Below the pieces are notes generated by a model, which searched no databases, was not told the origin of the DNA, and saw only the letters and a program-made list of their open reading frames with translations. Shown piece after piece: positions 52,977 to 62,198 of a stretch of 64,000 bases of DNA. Source of the stretch: PCPOR2b sp965220385 (lineage in GTDB: Bacteria; Poribacteria; WGA-4E; PCPOR2b). Positions within the stretch are counted from its first letter, which is position 1, and each line of letters begins with the position of its first letter. The stretch is taken from contig OZ244825.1 of the NCBI GenBank assembly GCA_965220385.1, forward strand, positions 1,302,001-1,366,000, given 5' to 3'. A program made the position numbers and the translations under genes.

Positions 52977-53738
52977 CTACTCAGCACACAACGCTTCCCA
53001 CAAGGCGCGATAGTAATTCATCATACGCACGGAATCGGGACTGTCCGGGATCTCAGCCAAAGTATATCCATTGTATCCAGACCCCTTTAATAATCCAAAA
53101 AGCTCGCGCCACGGGTATTCCCGCCGATGTAGCTCATTGATGTGAACCAACTGAATCCACTCCTTGACGAGGTCAAAATTGTTCTTGACCGACCCATCCT
53201 CGACCTCACCCGGGTTGGAATTCCAGCAGACAAATACGTTGTCGTGATCCGCGATTTCCATGATCCTTCGGATATGCGGGACATGCGATGTTTCTCTTCC
53301 ATGCACCTCAAGCCGGATCTGAACTCCAAGATTATTCGCAAACTCTCCGCACTCGCGTAGAGATAACCCGATTTGCGTTAGCGTCTCTTCCACAGGGACC
53401 TCATCGGGCAGGCCGTTAGGACGAACCTTCACGCCGGGCGCGCCGACATCGGCTGCAAGCTGCGCGTATTCTTTCGTCCCATTGATATTCTCGCGTACCT
53501 CCTCGGCGTCGGTTGAGTGATAATCGAACGCGCTTCCCAACCCCGCGAGTTCGATTGGTGAATCCTTGAACTGCTTCCGCACTTCCTGACGCTCAGTTGC
53601 GGAAAGGTCTACCTCGACGTTATGAGCGTGAGTGGTGCGGAGTTCAACCCCTTGAAAGCCTGTTGTCGCACAATTCTCAATAATCGTTGGTATGTCCCAA
53701 TCCTTCGCCATATTATACGTTACAAGTCCTAACTTCAT
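52977..53738 (-). CDS. TIM-barrel sugar phosphate isomerase/epimerase
   Basis: 253 residues, AP-endonuclease-2-like TIM barrel. MKLGLVTYNMAKDWD, FQGVELRTTHAHNVE, LGVQIRLEVHGRET and FVCWNSNPGEVEDGSV have the metal-binding Glu/His/Asp pattern of the xylose-isomerase-like family. HINELHRREYPW matches the His-containing strand. Likely a keto-sugar epimerase; substrate unknown. GAAGGAG before ATG. Divergent from bioB. Confidence 0.85.
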   Translation of the reverse strand: MKLGLVTYNMAKDWDIPTIIENCATTGFQGVELRTTHAHNVEVDLSATERQEVRKQFKDSPIELAGLGSAFDYHSTDAEEVRENINGTKEYAQLAADVGAPGVKVRPNGLPDEVPVEETLTQIGLSLRECGEFANNLGVQIRLEVHGRETSHVPHIRRIMEIADHDNVFVCWNSNPGEVEDGSVKNNFDLVKEWIQLVHINELHRREYPWRELFGLLKGSGYNGYTLAEIPDSPDSVRMMNYYRALWEALCAE

Positions 53739-53943
53739 TCTGTATCTCCTTCGTATGTGGTGGGTATGGAGGCTTGTCTAAACCCTACCCTAACAACTGC
53801 GCTCATATAATCCCTAAATATGCGTGCCGCACCGTTATATAAAATTGTGTTATGATAACGGAAAGTAATTGATCTCACTCTGTTTTTATATTACAATAGT
53901 TGCTCATCGGATGCAAAGGCAAAAGAGAGGATTGCTAAAACAG

Positions 53944-55032
53944 ATGGAACGTAGATTTTATGACGAACTTGCCCAAACAGGCTTACGGGGAGACATGCTC
54001 TCCGACGAACTGTCTCTACGAATATTAACTTCGTCGACCGTGGAACTTCTTCCGCTGCTCGATGCGGCTTATCAGGTACGCAAAAAATACACCGGCAAAG
54101 AGGTGCAGCTACATATCATTAATAACGCTCAAAACGGCTACTGTCCCGAAGATTGCCATTACTGCGCGCAGGCGAAGTCATCAGATGCAGATATCGAGGC
54201 ATATCCAATCAAGTCGGATGAAGAGATGCTGGAAGAAGCCAAATGTGCTTATGAATCGGGTGCATTTCGCTACTGTATGGTCTTTGCTGGTCGCGGACCC
54301 TCAAAAACTCGCGTCGAGCATCTCGCTGGGCTGATTGGGAAGATAAAATCCCGTTATCCAATCCAAGTCTGCCTCAGCGCAGGTCTAATCGATAATGAGG
54401 CTGCGCAAACTCTCAAGCAAGCTGGATTAGATCGGCTCAACCATAATCTCAATACATCGGAGAGACACTATCCTCAGATCTGTACAACCCATACATACCA
54501 GGACCGATTGGACACACTGTACGCTGCGCAAACGGCAAGCATTGAATTATGTGCGGGAATCATCGTTGGGATGGGAGAGAAAGAGAAAGATGTCATTGAA
54601 GTCGCTAAGACGCTCCGAAAGCTGGAGGTCCAGTCGATACCGGTCAATTTTTTGATTCCGATTCCGGGAAATGCGCTCTCAGATGCGCCGGATCTCAACC
54701 CAGAATATTGCTTGCGCGTATTGTGCCTGTATCGTTTCCTGAATCCCAGAGCGGAAATCCGAGTTGCAGCCGGCAGGGAAGTGCACCTGCGAAGTATGGA
54801 GGTTATGGCACTGTATCCGGCCAATTCACTTTTTGTGGAGGGATACCTGAATACGCGGGGCGCGTCGCGAAAACAGACACTCCAGATGATCAAAGATGCA
54901 GGATTCACTATTAAAGCAGATCGTGCTTTGGAGGAACTGTTAAAGCAGGAGGACGAAGGCAAGGACCTACTGACAATTGACGATTCAAAAACGCTGTTGA
55001 AAGATGTGAAGGACCTGAGACCACGGATGTAA
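53944..55032 (+). CDS. bioB: Biotin synthase BioB
   Basis: 362 residues from ATG 53944, though a longer N-terminus (to 53909 or 53869) cannot be excluded. Radical-SAM cluster YCPEDCHYCAQ (Cys67, 71, 74), then FCMVFAGRGPS-like region (YCMVFAGRGPS), VCLSAGLID, LDRLNHNLNTSERHYPQICT, NFLIPIPGN and RVAAGREVHL with the Arg of the second cluster. These are typical BioB blocks. It inserts sulfur into dethiobiotin, using a [4Fe-4S] and a [2Fe-2S] cluster. It stands alone here. The tail of about 30 residues after KADRALEELLKQ is extra. Confidence 0.93.
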   Translation: MERRFYDELAQTGLRGDMLSDELSLRILTSSTVELLPLLDAAYQVRKKYTGKEVQLHIINNAQNGYCPEDCHYCAQAKSSDADIEAYPIKSDEEMLEEAKCAYESGAFRYCMVFAGRGPSKTRVEHLAGLIGKIKSRYPIQVCLSAGLIDNEAAQTLKQAGLDRLNHNLNTSERHYPQICTTHTYQDRLDTLYAAQTASIELCAGIIVGMGEKEKDVIEVAKTLRKLEVQSIPVNFLIPIPGNALSDAPDLNPEYCLRVLCLYRFLNPRAEIRVAAGREVHLRSMEVMALYPANSLFVEGYLNTRGASRKQTLQMIKDAGFTIKADRALEELLKQEDEGKDLLTIDDSKTLLKDVKDLRPRM

Positions 55033-55114
55033 TGGAACGAGATGCGCTTGCAGATCTCTAAACCTGTGCATTCGTAGGCAGCATTTCTCTCTTACGCATA
55101 AGGAGGTTCAATGG

Positions 55115-55909
55115 ATGGTGACATTATCGAATGAAGACATTCTATTTTTCAAACGGGAAGGCTATCTGGTTAAACGGAAAGTTCTGAATCCGGATCTGAT
55201 GGCGCGAGCGAGGGATCGACTGTGGGACGGCGCACCGCCCTCCATGGATCGGTATGCCCCTGAGACTTGGGTGGGTCCAATTAAAAAAGAAGAAGAATGC
55301 GAAGATTCCACGAATGCAAAGCGCGGCTTCCGGTGGAACTTTCGCGAACCGGGGGTCGAAGATTGGATGGTTCGACTGCTTGCGACAGATCCAGGTGTGT
55401 GGGGTATGGCAGAGCAGCTTCTGGGCAAAGGGAATCTACAAATACCTGACGGCATTCGGGGAATCTACTGCACACTCCCCTACGGCGATGAGCCTGAGAA
55501 ACCGACCACTTGCCATGTCGATGGACATCCCTTTCACCTTGGAGTTGTCGGGTACATCGACCACGTTCCGCCACGGGGCGGTGGATTTACCGTTTGGCCC
55601 AAGAGTCACAAGGAGTTTTATTACGAGTTCCATTCACAATACAAGCATGAACGCACCGATGGATACGACGACGTACTAGCAATGGTCAACCGGTGGCCCT
55701 ACGTCGAAACCTACGGGGGACCGGGGGATATAGTGTTTTGGCATCATCGTATCGGTCATGCAGCGGGACAAAACTTCTCCGATCAAATCCGACAAGCGGT
55801 GCTGTACGATTTCCGTAAGAAAGACCTTGAGCAGACACAAGAGGAACCGCCGTGTGCGGATATGTGGCGGGATTGGCCCGGGATTCAAGCGTTGAAAGAT
55901 AAGGATTGA
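55115..55909 (+). CDS. Phytanoyl-CoA dioxygenase (PhyH)-like protein
   Basis: 264 residues. LSNEDILFFKREGYLVKRKV is the PhyH start. TCHVDGHPFHLGVVGYID has the His-x-Asp pair and WHHRIGHAAGQNFSDQIRQAV the distal His and Arg. AGGAGG lies 8 bases upstream. An ATG 4 bases earlier (55111) stops after seven codons and cannot be the start. It leads a cluster with Gfo (12 bases), AKR (9 bases) and another Gfo. A third PhyH lineage in the window. Confidence 0.9.
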   Translation: MVTLSNEDILFFKREGYLVKRKVLNPDLMARARDRLWDGAPPSMDRYAPETWVGPIKKEEECEDSTNAKRGFRWNFREPGVEDWMVRLLATDPGVWGMAEQLLGKGNLQIPDGIRGIYCTLPYGDEPEKPTTCHVDGHPFHLGVVGYIDHVPPRGGGFTVWPKSHKEFYYEFHSQYKHERTDGYDDVLAMVNRWPYVETYGGPGDIVFWHHRIGHAAGQNFSDQIRQAVLYDFRKKDLEQTQEEPPCADMWRDWPGIQALKDKD

Positions 55910-55921
55910 CGAGGAGTGGAT

Positions 55922-57160
55922 ATGGACAAAATTAGACTTGCATTGGTGGGTTGTGGCGGCATGGGGACCCGACATCTCTACGGGCTGCGAGAGTTGACAC
56001 AAACCCCATTCAATAATGTTGAGTTGGTTGCCCTGTGCGACATTCGCCGTGAAAATGCTGAACTCGCTGCCGGCGAAGCGGAAAAGCTGCTGGGGGTGCG
56101 CCCAGCAATCTTCACTGATTTAGAGGAGATGGCGCGTCAAACGCCTGATCTCACCGCCGTGGATGTGGTGACAGATCCGTCGGTGCACCACACCGTTGTC
56201 TGTCAAGCGCTCGACTTAGGACTGCACGTAATGGTCGAGAAACCGATGGCGATTACGGTTGGGGCGTGCCAGCAAATGATTGACGCCGCAGAACGAAACA
56301 ACCGGAAACTGTCGGTGGCGGAAAACTACCGACGCGATCCTTCAGCACGGTTGGTCAATCATCTCCTAAAAACGGGAGCAATCGGTACACCCTATATGGG
56401 GTTGTTCCACTCGCTCAGTGCTGGCAATTCGATTTTCATAACGCCGTGGCGACACCTCAAGGATAAAGGGGGACCCATTGTTGACATGGGTGTTCACATG
56501 GCAGATCAGATCCGCTATCAACTCGGAGACATTGCGGAGGTCTACGGCGATGTGTGGTTAGTCGAACCGGTAAGACGTAAAGCGGACAGCATCGGTGACA
56601 CCTACACCTTCTACCAGAACCGGCATCGGGCGATGGACAATGAAGTTCCGGCGACAGCGGAGGACACCTCGATGGCGATATTCAAAATGGAGAGTGGAGT
56701 CACCGTGAACTGGCTAATTAGTAGGGGTGGTACGGGCAGCTATGGCGGTGAGATGATTTTGGGCGATCAAGGATGTATCAACGGCTTTGGAGCGCGCGGT
56801 AGCCGGGTCAGTATGAAACGAAGGGATGAGGATGAGACGACTCAGGAGGATCTCCTGGCATCCGTAGACGGTTTTGCGCTGGAGCCTTTGGCGGAACATC
56901 TCTTTCCCAGCCGAATTACGGACAAGGACAGCAAAGTGGACTGGAAAATCATCGCGCTCGAGTATTACGAACTGGCTGAGGCCATCCTCAATGATAGAGA
57001 GTTGGAGGTAGACGGACTCGAGGGCATGAAGGACGTAGCAGCTATCTATGCCATATTTGAATCAGCTAGGGCTGGGCGGGCGGTGAAAATGAGCGAAGTA
57101 GAGTCCTGCCAAGTCTACGAATACCAGTCCGAGATTGATCAAGCACTCGGGTTGCTGTGA
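55922..57160 (+). CDS. Gfo/Idh/MocA oxidoreductase
   Basis: 412 residues from ATG 55922 (GAGGAG 5 bases upstream). RLALVGCGGMGTRHLYGL NAD loop, VEKPMAITV catalytic Lys, ENYRRDPSARLVNHL and IVDMGVHMADQIRY with the substrate His. About 50-70 residues longer than many relatives. Second gene of a PhyH-Gfo-AKR operon. Confidence 0.92.
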   Translation: MDKIRLALVGCGGMGTRHLYGLRELTQTPFNNVELVALCDIRRENAELAAGEAEKLLGVRPAIFTDLEEMARQTPDLTAVDVVTDPSVHHTVVCQALDLGLHVMVEKPMAITVGACQQMIDAAERNNRKLSVAENYRRDPSARLVNHLLKTGAIGTPYMGLFHSLSAGNSIFITPWRHLKDKGGPIVDMGVHMADQIRYQLGDIAEVYGDVWLVEPVRRKADSIGDTYTFYQNRHRAMDNEVPATAEDTSMAIFKMESGVTVNWLISRGGTGSYGGEMILGDQGCINGFGARGSRVSMKRRDEDETTQEDLLASVDGFALEPLAEHLFPSRITDKDSKVDWKIIALEYYELAEAILNDRELEVDGLEGMKDVAAIYAIFESARAGRAVKMSEVESCQVYEYQSEIDQALGLL

Positions 57161-57169
57161 GGAGAGAAC

Positions 57170-58150
57170 ATGGAGTATCGACACATAGGAAAAACGGGTG
57201 TGAAGGTGTCCAGCATCTGTTTGGGAACAGCCTTCCGCGGTCAGGAGGACGAAAAGACCTGTATACAGGTGATAGACCGGGCAATCGATCTTGGGTGCAA
57301 CTTTATCGATACCGCGCTCTACGGTGCGGGACGATCCGAAATCATCGTTGGCAAAGCGATCAAGGAAAAGCGTGATGATATTGTGCTGTGCACTAAAATC
57401 TTCGGAACGCTTGGGGATAGCCCAAACCACACCGGCTTATCGCGCGTGAATCTGATGCAGGGCGTCGACGCAAGCCTTAAACGGCTTCAAACGGATCATA
57501 TTGACCTCTATCTGCTCCACAGTTTTGACCCCAAAACGCCGCTTGAGGAGACCGTGCGTGCGTTGGACGACATGGTCCGTGCCGGAAAGGTACGCTATGT
57601 CGGTTGCAGTAATTTCCGGGCGTGGAAAGTCATGGAAGCACTCGGAATCAGCGCACTTCGCAATTTAGAGTCGTTTGTCTGCCTCCAGAACCAATATAAC
57701 CTACTCAACCGCTGGGAGATCGAGCCGGATTTGATGCCGCTGTCCCGTGAACACGGTCTCGGAATCATGACCTTTAGTCCGCTTGCCATTGGACTGTTGA
57801 CTGGACATTTTCGACGTGGACAGGAGCCACCGGCGAACACCCCCTGGGGAAAAGGACCTGAATGGGGGCTGAGCGCACACAAATACAACTTTGAAGAGGC
57901 GATGACAGAAAGAGTCGATAGGATTGTACAGACGCTCATTGACATTGGCTCAGAAAATGGCCGAACACCCGCACAGGTGGCGGTGGCGTGGATTTTAGAC
58001 CATCCAGAGATAACGGCCCCGATTCACGGGGCAGATTTCCCTGAACACGTGGACGAGGTCTTCGGATCGGCGGATTGGCGATTACCCCCGGAGGCGCGAG
58101 AAGCCTTGGATGAGATATCGAAGATTGAAGAACTGAGGAGATACGCCTAA
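57170..58150 (+). CDS. Aldo/keto reductase
   Basis: 326 residues. KVSSICLGTAF, FIDTALYGAGRSEIIVGKAI (Asp and Tyr), VLCTKIFG (Lys) and LYLLHSFDP (His) show the tetrad. PAQVAVAWILDHPEITAPIHG closes the barrel. GAGGAGAG before ATG, 9 bases from the Gfo stop. Third gene of the PhyH operon, parallel to the AKR next to PhyH at 22597. Confidence 0.92.
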   Translation: MEYRHIGKTGVKVSSICLGTAFRGQEDEKTCIQVIDRAIDLGCNFIDTALYGAGRSEIIVGKAIKEKRDDIVLCTKIFGTLGDSPNHTGLSRVNLMQGVDASLKRLQTDHIDLYLLHSFDPKTPLEETVRALDDMVRAGKVRYVGCSNFRAWKVMEALGISALRNLESFVCLQNQYNLLNRWEIEPDLMPLSREHGLGIMTFSPLAIGLLTGHFRRGQEPPANTPWGKGPEWGLSAHKYNFEEAMTERVDRIVQTLIDIGSENGRTPAQVAVAWILDHPEITAPIHGADFPEHVDEVFGSADWRLPPEAREALDEISKIEELRRYA

Positions 58151-58250
58151 GACTGGAGATATGTACAACTCTTTTTGAAGACGTGTGCTGTATAAAAAGT
58201 TAGGTTTTGGTTAATCCAATCCTAACGAAACATTACTGGAGGACAAATCT

Positions 58251-59360
58251 ATGTCAACCTATCGTGCCGCAGTGATCGGTCTCGGAAGAATGGGCAGCAC
58301 CTTTGACGATGAGATCACGCAGGGCGGGTCGCTTTTCCTGCCCTATTGCCACGGCCCCAGCTATCACGCTGCACCAAATGTCGAACTCGTTGCGGGGGCA
58401 GACCTACACGAGGAACAGGCAGCCATCTTTGGGGAACGTTGGGGCTTGAGTGCCGACCACGTCTATAGTGACTATCGGGAGATGTTAGCGAATGAGAATT
58501 TAGACCTCGTCAGCGTATGCACAACGGCACGTGTCCGCGCAGCTATCGTACAGGAGGTCGCGCGCGCAGGAGTCAAAGCCATCTGGGCGGAAAAACCGAT
58601 TGCGTTGACCTTGGAGGAAGCGGATACGATGGTGAACGTCTGCCGAGAAAATGGTGTTGCGTTGGCGGTCAACTGTGCACGCCGCTGGAATCCGTTCTTC
58701 AGTGAAGCACGTCGCCTCATCGATGCCGGGGAGTTGGGCGAGCTGCTACAAGTGACTGTTTATGCGCAGTGCGGACTGTCTCATAACGGCAGCCATGCCA
58801 TCGATATTTTGCGCTACATGGCTGGCGGAAATGTCGAATGGGTTTTCGGAGAGATGGAATCGGACGAAGCCGCCGCCGGTGAAAATGACTTGAGCGGCAA
58901 CGGATACCTCGTTTTTGATAATGGGGTACGAGCATATCTTAGGAGTATGCCGTGTGGCGCTGCGTCTTGGGAAGTTGATGTGATTGGTACAGAAGGGCGT
59001 ATCCGCTCTTTAAATAACGCAGAGGAATTTGAATTTATCCTCACCGTACCCGGCGGTCGCCGAGGGCGTCCCAGACCGGCAAAGGTGCCATTTCCTTGGC
59101 CCGTGCGGATGCAGGGGATGGGACTGACAATCGTTGCGGACCTAATCAATGCTGCGGAAACGGGACAACCCCCAAAATGTTCGGGCGACGACGGACGGGC
59201 GGCGTTAGAAGTCGCTGTCGGGTTGCGGGAATCGCACCGCCGCGGTGGAGCCAAGGTCAATCTCCCGTTGGCAGACCGTGGCTTGGGGATTCAATCCATA
59301 GAGATTGTCAATGATAATGTGCCAGCAAGGGTTCGACGGTTGCAACAGGAAGGTTCCTAG
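58251..59360 (+). CDS. Gfo/Idh/MocA oxidoreductase
   Basis: 369 residues. RAAVIGLGRMGSTFDDE, WAEKPIALTLEEADTMV (EKP present), NCARRWNPFFSEARRL and SHNGSHAIDILRYM. Shares the YRAxVIG, GVKAI, RRW and SGELG-like blocks with the gene at 36376. It lies 100 bases after the AKR, so may have its own promoter; a TGGAGGAC ribosome site is present. Confidence 0.9.
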   Translation: MSTYRAAVIGLGRMGSTFDDEITQGGSLFLPYCHGPSYHAAPNVELVAGADLHEEQAAIFGERWGLSADHVYSDYREMLANENLDLVSVCTTARVRAAIVQEVARAGVKAIWAEKPIALTLEEADTMVNVCRENGVALAVNCARRWNPFFSEARRLIDAGELGELLQVTVYAQCGLSHNGSHAIDILRYMAGGNVEWVFGEMESDEAAAGENDLSGNGYLVFDNGVRAYLRSMPCGAASWEVDVIGTEGRIRSLNNAEEFEFILTVPGGRRGRPRPAKVPFPWPVRMQGMGLTIVADLINAAETGQPPKCSGDDGRAALEVAVGLRESHRRGGAKVNLPLADRGLGIQSIEIVNDNVPARVRRLQQEGS

Positions 59361-59524
59361 GCGTGAGTATCACATGGTCCCGCGATCTTGTTGCCCCATG
59401 CAGCGTTATCTGCTATCCTTGATGATTCCGACCCAATAGCAGTGTGGATTTCAACTGCAAGTTGGAATTTGTAAAAGGCAGCAGTACTTAGATTCACCCG
59501 ACTTCGTCCTGAAGGCGTTTTGTC

Positions 59525-60385
59525 ATGAAAATCCTAACTTTGAATCGAATGTGTTTTCAGGGATGGAGGCTACTGCCCATTTCGCTGCTCTTACTTTCAG
59601 GGTTCATCATAGCCTTGTTAGTTGGGAGCAGCGGGTGCAGTGATTCCGATAGGATGGACGAGGACGATAAACCAAAGGGACCACTTGTGGTCCGCAATGC
59701 CTGTCTCGTTCCGCCCTATCCCTCGGAAGCTGAGATTCTGGCAGATCGGAGTTTGCGCCTCGAAAGTGATGAACTCCTGTTTGACCCAAAAAAGCGAGAC
59801 GGGCGCATCGGGGAAATAGAACGGATTCTGCCCCGTATTCGAGAGGCTTACCCGGAAGTTACGGACATCTCGGCACGAAACATTCGTGTCTTGGGCTTGC
59901 TAGGGCTCGATCTTGAGTCCGGATTTTATCAAACCCTAGCGGAGATATTGGTAACTGAAGAAGAGTTCGTCATCCTCAAGACAGGGAATGCCGAATTTGA
60001 TGTGCTCACGACTACACTGGAGCTACAGGGCATTGTATTAAATTCTCCCAAATCAATTTTTACTCGTGCCAGTTTGTGTTTTAAGGAATGGGTGAATACC
60101 GATGCGGCAAGTGATGCATATTTGGCGGTAGAAGGGGTCAGGTCTGCTGCCCCTGCTTATACAGCAGGGGATGGACCAGATATCGTGGTGTTAAAAGAGA
60201 GAGAGAGATGGTTTTTCATCTTTCGCGATGCGTGGGGAGATTGTCCCTCGGGCTGTGGTTATCAAGAACTCTTCTTCTTTACGGTTGTGGGAGATAAAGT
60301 CGAACAGATTGCTGCAGAGACGTCCTCCACCATGCTGCCGTTTCAGAAATTGCTTTCTACACGCCCGTCTTGGGAGCGAGCGTGA
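59525..60385 (+). CDS. Predicted lipoprotein, unrecognised
   Basis: 286 residues with an unusually long signal sequence (residues 1-37) and lipobox SSGC (Cys38). The linker SDSDRMDEDDKPKG is acidic. The mature part holds ISARNIRVLGLLGLDLESGFY, LQGIVLNSPKSIFTRASLCF, RWFFIFRDAWGDCPSGCGYQ and four Cys residues in the folded region that could form disulphides. No family recognised. Expected in the periplasm, anchored to a membrane. No ribosome site stands out before the ATG. Confidence 0.65.
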   Translation: MKILTLNRMCFQGWRLLPISLLLLSGFIIALLVGSSGCSDSDRMDEDDKPKGPLVVRNACLVPPYPSEAEILADRSLRLESDELLFDPKKRDGRIGEIERILPRIREAYPEVTDISARNIRVLGLLGLDLESGFYQTLAEILVTEEEFVILKTGNAEFDVLTTTLELQGIVLNSPKSIFTRASLCFKEWVNTDAASDAYLAVEGVRSAAPAYTAGDGPDIVVLKERERWFFIFRDAWGDCPSGCGYQELFFFTVVGDKVEQIAAETSSTMLPFQKLLSTRPSWERA

Positions 60386-60489
60386 GATTGCGGAATTTGT
60401 CTAAGCCTACCTATGCACCCCTCGGTGATTGATGGCGATGGATAGTGTCGCATAATTTACAATACCCAATTCGACTATAGGAGATCAAG

Positions 60490-60789
60490 ATGTTAAATCG
60501 AATAGGACTTACGCACTTCAGTCGGGAACTTTGTGATGGTGTCTCTCTTGTAGTTGCCCGCCTGTCCCGATTCCATCGGGGATTCATCGGGCGTCTGTTC
60601 CGAAAAGGTGAATTGGTGCGTTAATTGGATTTGGGGTATCAACGAGCAGGAGATTATACGGATCGGCGTCAATCCGCGTACTGGGATAGGCGTAACGAAC
60701 ATGGGGAATCGGTGTCAAGTGGAGTGTACTTCTACACGCTGACGACCGCCGGCTACACCGAAACCCGTAAAATGCTGATTCTAAGGTAG
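60490..60789 (+). pseudogene. Sorting-domain remnant broken by repeat and stop
   Basis: From 60601 the frame reads RKGELVR, stop TAA (60622-60624), then LDLGYQRAGDYTDRRQSAYW, DRRNEHGESVSSGVYFYTL and RKMLILR to TAG at 60787. This is the last ~60 residues of the FlgD-like sorting domain seen in the protein at 377-1807 (KGELIRSINVGKQAAGAYT, SGVYFYQL, RRMVVMK). Upstream in the same frame is an ATG at 60490 with AGGAG before it, running through the family E repeat to the TAA (44 codons). The passenger part of the gene is gone. It accounts for most of 60386-60834. Confidence 0.75.
60503..60600. repeat. Family E repeat inserted in a sorting-domain gene remnant
   Basis: Begins ATAGGACTTACGCACTTC and ends in CCTGTCCCGATTCCATCGGGGATTC-like palindromes. 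The right end abuts the sorting-domain reading frame at 60601. Similar to 37450-37545 and 62035-62150. Confidence 0.5.
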
Positions 60790-60834
60790 GGGCAGGCTCA
60801 TGTGTCTGCTACTTCTAAAAGGAGAAATAGCAAC

Positions 60835-61839
60835 ATGAAAATTACGCAAGTGGATCTTTACGAGGTGGAAATTCCTCCAATCCCACCGATCGCCAAGTAC
60901 ATGCCCAAGATCTACGACATCACCCTCTGTCGCGTTCGGACCGACGAAGGCATAGAGGGGTGGGGCGAGTACCAAGGGGCGCGATCTGCACAGGAGGGCA
61001 CTGCACAGTCTTACATCGGGCAGGACGTTTTTGGATTAGATCCATTCGCTCAACCCGATGCGTTCACCTGTGCGTTATTGGACATCACCGGGCGAGCCTA
61101 CGGTATCCCCGTCCACCGCTTTTTTGGTCCAAAGGTGCGCGATGAGGTGCCGGTTTCCTACTGGTCCTGTCCCATGGAGCCACACGAAACGGCTGCCGAA
61201 GCAGAGGTGGGTGCGCGTTTGGGATTTACCAACCATAAACTCAAGGCACGCTCTTGGAATATCGTGGAAACGGTGCGCCTTATAAAGGAGGCGGCGGGTC
61301 CCGATTACACCGTTGGCGTGGATCCAAATACAGAATTCAAATACCTACATACTGCCACGCGCTTAGCAGAACAACTTGAACCTTTTGGAACGGTTGCCAA
61401 CTTTGAGGATCCAGTACTCAAAAATAACTTGGATTGGTATCGCCTGTTGCGCGAGAAAACCCATATCCCGCAAGCCTTGCATCTAGGACCACCGGCTGGA
61501 GTTCTCGCAGCGCTCAAGGCAGAGTGCATCGACTATGTGAACTTGGGTGGTTCCGCCCAAAGCCTACGAAAATCCGCTGCGTTAGCTGAAGCGGCCGACG
61601 TGCCTTTCTGGGTACAGATGGGCGGGCTCTGCTTGAGCATTCTCGCCGCCTATTCCGTTCAGGTGCAATGCACGTTGCCCAACGCGACCCTGCCTTGTGA
61701 CGAATTGCCCCACATGCGTATCGCCGATGTTGCCAAAGAAGGGCTGACAATCGAAGCGGGACACTTTCTGGTGCCGGACGGTCCAGGGCTGGGTATCACA
61801 GTGGACATGGATGTAGTCGAGAAATATCGCGTAGCCTGA
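60835..61839 (+). CDS. Enolase-superfamily protein with altered metal site
   Basis: 334 residues. An N-terminal capping domain with ITQVDLYEVEIPPI and a barrel: KLKAR (Lys-x-Lys), VGVDPNTE (first metal Asp), NFEDPV (second metal Glu). The third ligand, normally Glu in a GE motif, lies where the sequence reads QALHLGPPAG, with no acidic residue, and the later Asp/His dyad region reads YVNLGGSAQS and FWVQMGG. Mandelate-racemase-like fold is clear, but catalysis by the usual route is doubtful. AAAGGAG before ATG. Function unknown. Confidence 0.78.
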   Translation: MKITQVDLYEVEIPPIPPIAKYMPKIYDITLCRVRTDEGIEGWGEYQGARSAQEGTAQSYIGQDVFGLDPFAQPDAFTCALLDITGRAYGIPVHRFFGPKVRDEVPVSYWSCPMEPHETAAEAEVGARLGFTNHKLKARSWNIVETVRLIKEAAGPDYTVGVDPNTEFKYLHTATRLAEQLEPFGTVANFEDPVLKNNLDWYRLLREKTHIPQALHLGPPAGVLAALKAECIDYVNLGGSAQSLRKSAALAEAADVPFWVQMGGLCLSILAAYSVQVQCTLPNATLPCDELPHMRIADVAKEGLTIEAGHFLVPDGPGLGITVDMDVVEKYRVA

Positions 61840-61979
61840 AGCGATGGAAAAGGAATGCAAGACAGCCAGGACATAAAAGAAAAAGGCTCATGTAAAAAGA
61901 AGGCGCAAATCCCGATTCATCGAGGATTCCGTGCCGTTCCGAGCATTCCGATGAAATCGGAACTAGCGGAATACGAAGA

Positions 61980-62009
61980 GAAACCGAGTTTTTTTCAAAA
62001 CTCGGTTTC
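61980..62009. terminator. Perfect 13-bp palindrome, family F, possible terminator
   Basis: GAAACCGAGTTTT, loop TTTC, AAAACTCGGTTTC: perfect arms, about 140 bases after the enolase-superfamily gene. Same family as 7086-7117 and 18915-18948. Confidence 0.5.
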
Positions 62010-62034
62010 TGTTACACTGTTTCTTAACATGAGT

Positions 62035-62150
62035 CAAATAGGACTTACGCACCCAACCGTAGGCACTTGCCTCCCGCCTGCCTGCTCTCGGAACGGAGTC
62101 CCGCCTGTCCCGATTCATCGGGGATTCATCGGGGCGGGCGACACATGTAT
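62035..62150. repeat. Family E repeat with stacked CCCGAT palindromes
   Basis: ATAGGACTTACGCACCCAAC, CCGTAGGC, then GTCCCGATTCATCGGGG and a second ATTCATCGGGG, ending GGCGACACATGTATAG. With the palindrome above it fills the gene-free stretch 61840-62198. Confidence 0.55.
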
Positions 62151-62198
62151 AGAAATTAGGTGAATAGTGCTTTTTTTAACAAGAAAGATTGACCCTGA

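Noticed and set aside
55111..55134. ATG at 55111 before the PhyH gene
   Set aside because: It opens a seven-codon frame only; the real start is 55115 with AGGAGG 8 bases upstream.
37450..62150. CRISPR array from the recurring CCCGAT palindromes
   Set aside because: The repeats are dispersed, not regularly spaced, and no cas genes are present.
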